A DNA stretch of 64,000 nt, from positions 98,171 to 162,170 of the forward strand of contig NZ_VFNX01000006.1 of assembly GCF_006715785.1 (NCBI RefSeq), given 5' to 3'. Below, in pieces: positions 58,946 to 64,000 of this stretch. The position numbers were made by a program, and so were the translations under genes. Position 1 is the first letter of the stretch; each line of letters opens with the position of its first letter. This DNA is from Streptomyces puniciscabiei (GTDB taxonomy: Bacteria; Actinomycetota; Actinomycetes; Streptomycetales; Streptomycetaceae). A model generated the notes under the pieces. The model saw nothing but the letters and a program-made list of their open reading frames with translations. It was not told the DNA's origin and made no database searches.

Positions 58946-59971
58946 TCAGCGGGCCGTCAGGCTGGAACGGCGGACCACCAGCTCCGGCTGGAGCACCACC
59001 CGGCGGTGCTCGTGGGTCCCCCCGCCCTCGCCCTCCTCCGTCTCCTCCAGCAGCAGCTCGGCGGCGAGGGCGCCCATGGTGACGGCGGGCTGCCGTACGG
59101 AGGTCAGCGGTACGGCGGCGGCGGCCGCGAACTCGATGTCGTCGTAGCCGACGATCGCGAGGTCGTCGGGGACGGTGACCCCGGCCGCGTACATGGCCTG
59201 CAGGACGCCGAGGGCGAGCAGGTCGTTGGCGCAGAAGACGGCGGTGGGACGCTCGGCGAGGCCCAGCAGACGGGCGCCCGCGTCGCGGCCCGCGGCCACG
59301 TCGAGGCGTTCGGTGGGCAGCTCGCGCAGCGCCTCGGGGCCGAGCCCGGCCTCCGCGAGAGCGTTCAGGGCGCCGGTACGGCGGTCGCGGACCTGGTTGA
59401 GTCCGGGCGGTCCGCTGACGTAGGCGATGGAGCGGTGCCCGGCGTCCACCAGATGCCGGACCGCGAGCGCCCCTCCCGTGACGTCGTCCACCGACACCGA
59501 GCACTCGGCGGTGCCCTCGGCGACCCGGTCGACCAGCACGAACGGGATGCCGTGCCGGCGGAAGGCCGCGATGTTCCGGCCGGTGGCGTCGGCCGGGGTC
59601 AGCAGCACACCCCGCACCCGCTGCTCGGCGAAGAGCGCCAGATAATCGGCCTCCTCACCGGCGTTCTGGGCGCTGTTGCACACCATCACGCCGAGCCCCG
59701 CCTCGCGGGCCGCCCGCTCGGCGCCCCGTGCCACGTCCACGAAGAACGGGTTGCCCATGTCGAGCACGAGCAGACCCATGATCCGGCTGCGGCCCGCGCG
59801 CAGCTGACGGGCGGACTCGCTGCGGACGTAGCCGAGCCGCTCAATGGCGGACTGCACCCGGGCGCGGGTCTCGGAGGCGACCGTGTCCGGGCGGTTGATC
59901 ACGTTGGACACGGTGCCCACGGAGACGCCGGCGGCGCGGGCGACGTCCTTGATACCCACCGACTGGGCCAT
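58946..59971 (-). CDS. LacI family regulator of the rhamnose locus
   Basis: A 341-residue repressor: LacI helix-turn-helix and hinge (IKDVARAAGVSVGTVSNVINRPDTVA; QLRAGRS) and a periplasmic-binding-like sugar domain (MGLLVLDMGNPFFVDVARGAE; CANDLLALGVLQAM). It lies downstream of, and codirectional with, the rhamnose genes, so it is the likely L-rhamnose-responsive regulator. No operator could be seen; the operon promoter is beyond the window. Confidence 0.88.
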   Translation of the reverse strand: MAQSVGIKDVARAAGVSVGTVSNVINRPDTVASETRARVQSAIERLGYVRSESARQLRAGRSRIMGLLVLDMGNPFFVDVARGAERAAREAGLGVMVCNSAQNAGEEADYLALFAEQRVRGVLLTPADATGRNIAAFRRHGIPFVLVDRVAEGTAECSVSVDDVTGGALAVRHLVDAGHRSIAYVSGPPGLNQVRDRRTGALNALAEAGLGPEALRELPTERLDVAAGRDAGARLLGLAERPTAVFCANDLLALGVLQAMYAAGVTVPDDLAIVGYDDIEFAAAAAVPLTSVRQPAVTMGALAAELLLEETEEGEGGGTHEHRRVVLQPELVVRRSSLTAR

Positions 59972-60051
59972 CGGCTTTCAGACCTCCAGGGACGACGAGG
60001 GGCGGCGGGCGGAACCTCACATTACCGTCACCGCCCCCTGTGACGGCCCGC

Positions 60052-61464
60052 TCAGGCGGGCAGGGAGAACTCCACGACGCGCAGCGCCGAGGGCGTCGTA
60101 CCGCTGGACTTCTCCTGGTACATGAACGACAGGACGTTGTCGGACCGCGCCCGCATCTCGTCGATCACGACCTCACCGAAGGCGCCCAGGCCGCTCCCGT
60201 CGAAGAGCGGCGTCCAGTCGGTGTAGCCGGAGGACCTGGAGGCGCCGGCGATGCGGCCGTACGGGAAGACCGCGTACGCGTTGTCGTACTTGTCCAGGAT
60301 CAGCTTGGTGCGCTGGCTGGAGTCGAGGGGGACCGGGATCTCGGTCTTGGTCCAGGTGCCGGAGGAGTTCTTGCGGAGGTGGAACGCCCGGCCGCCCGCG
60401 GTGCGGTCGGCGACGTAGTCGGTGGTGCACTGGCCGAAGCGGCCGGGGACATAGCTGATGATCGCGTGCGGGAGGCCGGTGGAGTCGGTCCACTGGCTCT
60501 CCTGGTTCATCAGGGAGTGGTCGGGGCCCAGGGGGTCGACGACCAGGCCGGCGTCGGTGACGGCCACCGTGTCGGGGGTGCCGGTGGTGGCGACCGGCGC
60601 GCCCGCGTCGTTGCGCCAGGTGCGGCCGCGGTCGGTGGAGCAGACGTAGCCGGTGTCGTGGTTGGTGATGCCGCCGCTGTCGCACATCACGGCGGCGTTC
60701 TGCTCGCGCCAGGTGAAGAAGGAGTGCAGCCGGCCGTTCACGTCGTAGTCGATGCCGTGCAGGTACATGTTGCGGGCGGTGCTGGAGCCGTGCGAGCTGG
60801 TGTACGTGCCGGTGGAGGCGGACCACTCCCCCAGCGCCGTCCAGGACGAACCGTCGTACTCCGCGAGGGCGTTGCGGCCGTTGCCGGAGATGCCGGCCCG
60901 GTAGCTGAGCTGGAGCCTGCCCTCCGGGGTGGAGACGAACTGCGGGTAGGTGAACTGCGAGGTGAGCGCGAGGCCGTCGAGGGAGGTCTGGACGGGGCCG
61001 AAGACGGATGAACTCCAGGACGTAGCGGAAGGGTTGTCGAGGAGTCCGGCGACGGACTTCACGTAGAAGTAGCCGTCGCTGTGGGAGTCCATGGTGAGGT
61101 GCAGGCGGCCGTCCACCTTGGAGACACCCATGGAGATGACGTTGTGGGAGTCGCTGGTCTTCAGGACGTGCGGGAGGGTGACCGCCGACCAGGTGCCGCC
61201 TCCGGCCACGCGGCGGGCGACGACCGCGTGGCCGGTCGAGGTGTACCAGGCGGCGTACTGGTGGCCCTGGTACGTCAGCAGGCCGTTCTTCTGGAACGAG
61301 TTGTTGTTGACCAGGCCGTCGTAGGAGACGAAGTAGACGGCCTGGGGGTCGAGCGTGGTCGTGCTCTTCCTGGTGACGGAGGGGCCGGGGTCGGCGACCC
61401 GTGCGATGCCCGGCGTCGCCACGGCGGCCAGTGCGGCCGACGCGAGCACGGCGCGTCTTTTCAT
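60052..61464 (-). CDS. Secreted BNR_4-type protein, possible rhamnosyl-polysaccharide lyase/hydrolase
   Basis: A 470-residue exported protein. A short signal peptide (KRRAVLASAALAAVATPG) precedes a beta-propeller with BNR/Asp-box-like repeats (YVCSTDRGRTWRND) of the BNR_4 family. That family includes carbohydrate-active enzymes acting on rhamnose-containing polysaccharides (GH145/PL42-like). Position next to rhaM and the rhamnose transporter supports a role in releasing rhamnose outside the cell. I cannot assign catalytic residues. Confidence 0.75.
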   Translation of the reverse strand: MKRRAVLASAALAAVATPGIARVADPGPSVTRKSTTTLDPQAVYFVSYDGLVNNNSFQKNGLLTYQGHQYAAWYTSTGHAVVARRVAGGGTWSAVTLPHVLKTSDSHNVISMGVSKVDGRLHLTMDSHSDGYFYVKSVAGLLDNPSATSWSSSVFGPVQTSLDGLALTSQFTYPQFVSTPEGRLQLSYRAGISGNGRNALAEYDGSSWTALGEWSASTGTYTSSHGSSTARNMYLHGIDYDVNGRLHSFFTWREQNAAVMCDSGGITNHDTGYVCSTDRGRTWRNDAGAPVATTGTPDTVAVTDAGLVVDPLGPDHSLMNQESQWTDSTGLPHAIISYVPGRFGQCTTDYVADRTAGGRAFHLRKNSSGTWTKTEIPVPLDSSQRTKLILDKYDNAYAVFPYGRIAGASRSSGYTDWTPLFDGSGLGAFGEVVIDEMRARSDNVLSFMYQEKSSGTTPSALRVVEFSLPA

Positions 61465-61505
61465 GAGCGGCTCCAGGAAATCCAGGAACTTCCGGCAGGG
61501 GGACG

Positions 61506-61826
61506 TCAGGCGAGGTGGAAGACCTCGGTGAGCGGCTTCATCGCCTCGTCGGGGCGGGATGCGTCGAGGGACTCGAAGAAGGGGGCCATCTCGGCCTGCC
61601 AGCGGGCGTTGACCTCGGTGGCCTCCATGCCCGCCCGGGCGGCGTCGAAGTCCTCGGTCTCCAGGTAGCCGACGAGCAGGCCGTCGTCGCGCAGGAAGAG
61701 GGAGTAGTTGTGCCAGCCGGTGGCGGAGAGCGCCTGGAGCATCTCCGGCCACACGGCGGCGTGGCGTTCGCGGTACTCGGCGATCCGGTCCTCGCGGACC
61801 TTGAGCAGGAAACACACGCGCCGCAT
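61506..61826 (-). CDS. rhaM: L-rhamnose mutarotase
   Basis: A 106-residue protein matching RhaM: RVCFLLKVREDRIAEYRERHAAVWPEMLQAL and GWHNYSLFLRDDGLLVGYLETEDF, with His22-type and Trp residues conserved. It interconverts alpha- and beta-L-rhamnopyranose after uptake. It sits 17 nt downstream of the binding-protein gene in the operon. Confidence 0.95.
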   Translation of the reverse strand: MRRVCFLLKVREDRIAEYRERHAAVWPEMLQALSATGWHNYSLFLRDDGLLVGYLETEDFDAARAGMEATEVNARWQAEMAPFFESLDASRPDEAMKPLTEVFHLA

Positions 61827-61843
61827 GAAGTACCGCTCCAGGA

Positions 61844-62923
61844 TCAGAAGTTGAAGTTGTCGATGTTGCCGGCGTCGAAGACGGTCGGCTTGCCGAGGTC
61901 GATCACGCCGTCCTTGCCGATGGTGTACGTCGTGTCACCGGCCTTGAAGGTCTCGCCCTCCTTGCCCGTGATCTGTCCCGAGGCCAGCGCGACGGCGGTA
62001 CGGGCGGCCAGGTCGCCGAGCTTCGCCGGGTCCCACAGCTCGAAGGCGTCGACGGTGCCGTTCTTGACGTACTTGCGCATGTCGTTGGGGGTGCCGAGGC
62101 CGGTCAGCCTGACCTTGCCCTTGTACTTGGAGCCGGACAGGTACTGGGCGGCCGCCTTGATGCCGACCGTGGTCGGGGAGATGATCCCCTTCAGGTCCGG
62201 GTACTGCTGGAGCAGGCCCTGGGTCTGCTGGAAGGACTGCTGGGCGTCGTCGTTGCCGTACGCCACCTTGACCAGCTTGACGTTCTTGTACTTCGGGTCC
62301 GCCAGCTCCTTCTTCATGTAGTCGATCCAGGTGTTCTGGTTGGTCGCGGTCTGCGCGGCCGACAGGATCGCGATCCGGCCCGAGTAGTCGATCTGCTTGG
62401 CGAGCAGCTGCACCTCGGTACGGCCCAGGTCCTCGGCGCCGGCCTGCGAGACGAAGGCGTTGCGGCAGTCGGCAGTGGTGTCGGAGTCGTAGGTGACGAC
62501 CTTGATGCCGTTCTTCATGGCCTGCTTGAGCGCGGTGCACAGGGCGCCGGGGTCCTGCGCGGAGACGGCCATCGCGTCGACCTGCTGCTGGGTGAGCGTG
62601 TTGACGTAGGAGACCTGGCCGGAGGTGTCGGTCGCGCTGGACGGGCCGACCTCCTTGTACCTCGAGCCCAGCTCGGTGAGCGCCTTCTCGCCGCCCTTGT
62701 CGGCGGAGGTGAAGTAGGGGTTGTTGACCTGCTTGGGCAGGAAGCCGACGGTCAGCCCCTTCTTGGTGGCCGCGTTGGGGTCGGCCTTGCCGGCCGCCGC
62801 GCCCGAGCCGCCGTCGCTCCTGACGTCGTTCTTGGTGGTGCCGCCGCAGGCGGTGAGGGCGAGGGCGAGGGAGGTACCGGCGGCGAGGGCGGCACAGGTG
62901 CGGCGGAGGGATGGCTTGCGCAT
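61844..62923 (-). CDS. rhaS: Rhamnose ABC transporter substrate-binding lipoprotein
   Basis: A 359-residue binding protein. Lipoprotein signal (LALALTACGG) and a type I periplasmic-binding fold: VGFLPKQVNNPYFTSADKGGEKAL, QQQVDAMAVSAQDPGALCTALKQA, VVTYDSDTTADCRNAFVSQA, IISPTTVGIKAAAQYL. This is the RhaS pattern, and rhaM and a matching permease adjoin it. It captures rhamnose outside the membrane. 31 nt after rhaQ. Confidence 0.93.
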   Translation of the reverse strand: MRKPSLRRTCAALAAGTSLALALTACGGTTKNDVRSDGGSGAAAGKADPNAATKKGLTVGFLPKQVNNPYFTSADKGGEKALTELGSRYKEVGPSSATDTSGQVSYVNTLTQQQVDAMAVSAQDPGALCTALKQAMKNGIKVVTYDSDTTADCRNAFVSQAGAEDLGRTEVQLLAKQIDYSGRIAILSAAQTATNQNTWIDYMKKELADPKYKNVKLVKVAYGNDDAQQSFQQTQGLLQQYPDLKGIISPTTVGIKAAAQYLSGSKYKGKVRLTGLGTPNDMRKYVKNGTVDAFELWDPAKLGDLAARTAVALASGQITGKEGETFKAGDTTYTIGKDGVIDLGKPTVFDAGNIDNFNF

Positions 62924-62954
62924 GGTGAAGGTCCTTTGACGAGGGTGAGCGGAA

Positions 62955-63947
62955 TTACGACGTCGTGGCCGAGGCGGCGGCTCTGCGGCCCGCCCTCGCA
63001 ACGGAGACTTGGCGGGCGACCCGGGGGCCGAGCACCGAGATGACGAGCAGGACACCGGTGACGACGATCTGCGACTGCGCGGAGACGTTCAGCAGACTCA
63101 TCACGTTCTGCAGCGCACCGAGCAGGAACACCCCGGCGATCGCGCCGCCGAGCGTGCCCTTGCCGCCGTCGAAGTCGATGCCGCCGAGCAACACGGCCGC
63201 GACGACGGAGAGTTCGAGTCCCGTCGCGTTGTCGTAGCGGGCGCTGGCGTAGTGCAGGGTCCAGAAGACGCCGGTGAGGGAGGCCATGAACCCGGTGGCG
63301 ACGAACAGCAGGAGCTTGGCCCGCTTGACCCGGATGCCGGCGAACCGGGCGGCCTCCTCGCCGGCGCCGATCGCGAACAGCGACCGCCCGAACGGGGTGG
63401 CGTGCAGGACGACGACGGCGATGGCGAGCAGTACCAGGAAGGGCAGGAAGGCCTGCGGGAGGAAGGAGTTCCCGAGGCGTCCGGCGGCGAAGTCGAGGTA
63501 CTGGGTGGGGAAGTCGGTGACCGCGTCGGAGCCGAGGACGATCTGGGCGATGCCCCGGTAGGCGGCGAGGGTGCCGATGGTGACGGCGAGGGACGGCAGC
63601 CCGAGCCGGGTCACCAGCAGGCCGTTGACCAGCCCGCACACCACCCCCAGCAGCAGGCACAGCGGGATGATCGTCTCGATGGCCATGCCCTCGTTCCACA
63701 GCTTGCCCATCACCGCGCCGGACAGTCCGGCCGTGGAGGCCACCGACAGGTCGATCTCGCCGGAGACGACCAGCAGGGTCATCGGCAGCGCGATCAGCGC
63801 GATGGGCAGGGTGTTGCCGATCAGGAACGACAGGTTGAGGGCGTTGCCGAAGCCGTCGACGAAGGAGAAGGAGAGCAGGAGCAGGACGATCAGCAGGGCG
63901 CCGACGACCGTGTCCCAGCGGACGGCACGGCTCAGGGACTCAGGCAC
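62955..63947 (-). CDS. rhaQ: Rhamnose ABC transporter permease
   Basis: A 330-residue BPD_transp_2 permease of the RbsC type with about 8-9 helices: LMT-like VVSGEIDLSVASTAGLSGAVMG, RLGLPSLAVTIGTLAAYRGIAQI, FAGIRVKRAKLLLFVATGF, VVAAVLLGGIDFDGGKGTLGGAIAGVFLL. One of the two membrane subunits of the rhamnose importer. GTG 63947 overlaps the preceding gene's stop by 8 nt. Confidence 0.92.
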   Translation of the reverse strand: MPESLSRAVRWDTVVGALLIVLLLLSFSFVDGFGNALNLSFLIGNTLPIALIALPMTLLVVSGEIDLSVASTAGLSGAVMGKLWNEGMAIETIIPLCLLLGVVCGLVNGLLVTRLGLPSLAVTIGTLAAYRGIAQIVLGSDAVTDFPTQYLDFAAGRLGNSFLPQAFLPFLVLLAIAVVVLHATPFGRSLFAIGAGEEAARFAGIRVKRAKLLLFVATGFMASLTGVFWTLHYASARYDNATGLELSVVAAVLLGGIDFDGGKGTLGGAIAGVFLLGALQNVMSLLNVSAQSQIVVTGVLLVISVLGPRVARQVSVARAGRRAAASATTS

Positions 63948-64000
63948 GAGCCTCCCCCTTCTGTACGGCGGGCTTCGCGGAAGCCGACTTCTTCTTCAGG
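63940..64000 (-). CDS. Partial CDS: end of upstream transporter gene (probably second permease, rhaP)
   Basis: The 20 C-terminal codons KKKSASAKPAVQKGEARA plus stop continue off the window edge. Basic/Ala-rich tail as in permease C-termini. Order (rhaP-rhaQ-rhaS) makes it the other permease; this is inferred from context only. Confidence 0.6.
   Translation of the reverse strand, partial: LKKKSASAKPAVQKGEARA

Noticed and set aside
1..64000. tRNA, rRNA, CRISPR array, prophage or intact IS
   Set aside because: No cloverleaf, no rRNA-like segment, no regularly spaced direct repeats and no transposase or integrase coding sequence were seen.

Overview
The window is chromosomal DNA from a Streptomyces-like actinomycete. 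GC is very high with strong G/C third-position bias, GTG/TTG starts are common, intergenic spacers are short, and the families are typical of the genus: DUF4232 lipoproteins, CYP105-type and CYP102-type P450s, a CGNR regulator, DUF4235, FBP/FusB-like and DUF3626 proteins. I saw no rRNA, tRNA, CRISPR array, phage or intact IS, and no PKS/NRPS core. It reads as an accessory part of the chromosome: small regulator-plus-enzyme modules, several decaying genes and one MITE-like insertion.

Layout. 0.2-6.6 kb: two lipoproteins (DUF4232; deacetylase-like), an ArsB/NhaD-type transporter with a Usp-like protein, and a large membrane-anchored sigma-like/zinc-finger/ricin-lectin fusion. 6.9-12.5 kb: AraC/PhyH pair, aldo-keto reductase, secreted protein, flavoprotein, and a divergent NTF2/TetR pair with two identical palindromic operators. 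12.5-14.8 kb: a 253-bp MITE-like element between tetR and a ferredoxin-P450 pair, then a broken SnoaL-like gene. 15-24 kb: deazaflavin-type reductase, CDF transporter, PNPOx and TetR, APC permease with amidohydrolase, GlxA-type regulator with oxidoreductase, STAS protein. 24-32 kb: a PRPP synthetase-like protein, a GT39-type membrane transferase, and an Mrp/Mnh antiporter operon (E,F,-,DUF4040,B,C,D) with no recognisable G subunit. 32-42 kb: VanZ, GH16 beta-glucanase with a lectin domain, a topoisomerase IB pseudogene, SDR, PHP, HAD, alpha/beta hydrolase, epimerase, and a ROK regulator with its own palindrome. 42-47 kb: self-sufficient CYP102-type P450-reductase with a divergent PAS-LuxR regulator, DUF3626, FBP protein. 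47.7-57.5 kb: quinone oxidoreductase/CGNR pair with duplicated operators, ArAE-like protein, lactonase, DUF2470 protein behind a near-consensus iron box, TetR with a reductase-less CYP102-like P450, and a PIG-L deacetylase interrupted by TGA. 57.5-64 kb: an S33 peptidase-like hydrolase, then a rhamnose locus on the minus strand: LacI regulator, BNR-type secreted protein, RhaM mutarotase, RhaS binding protein, RhaQ permease and the end of a further transporter gene.

How genes may work together (inference). The rhamnose block couples extracellular release of rhamnose from a polysaccharide, ABC uptake and mutarotation under LacI control. The CYP105-like P450 and [3Fe-4S] ferredoxin form a redox pair. 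The two CYP102-like enzymes are paralogues with different regulators and different electron-supply solutions. Most other divergent pairs look like local sensor-enzyme modules, several with visible palindromes between the genes.
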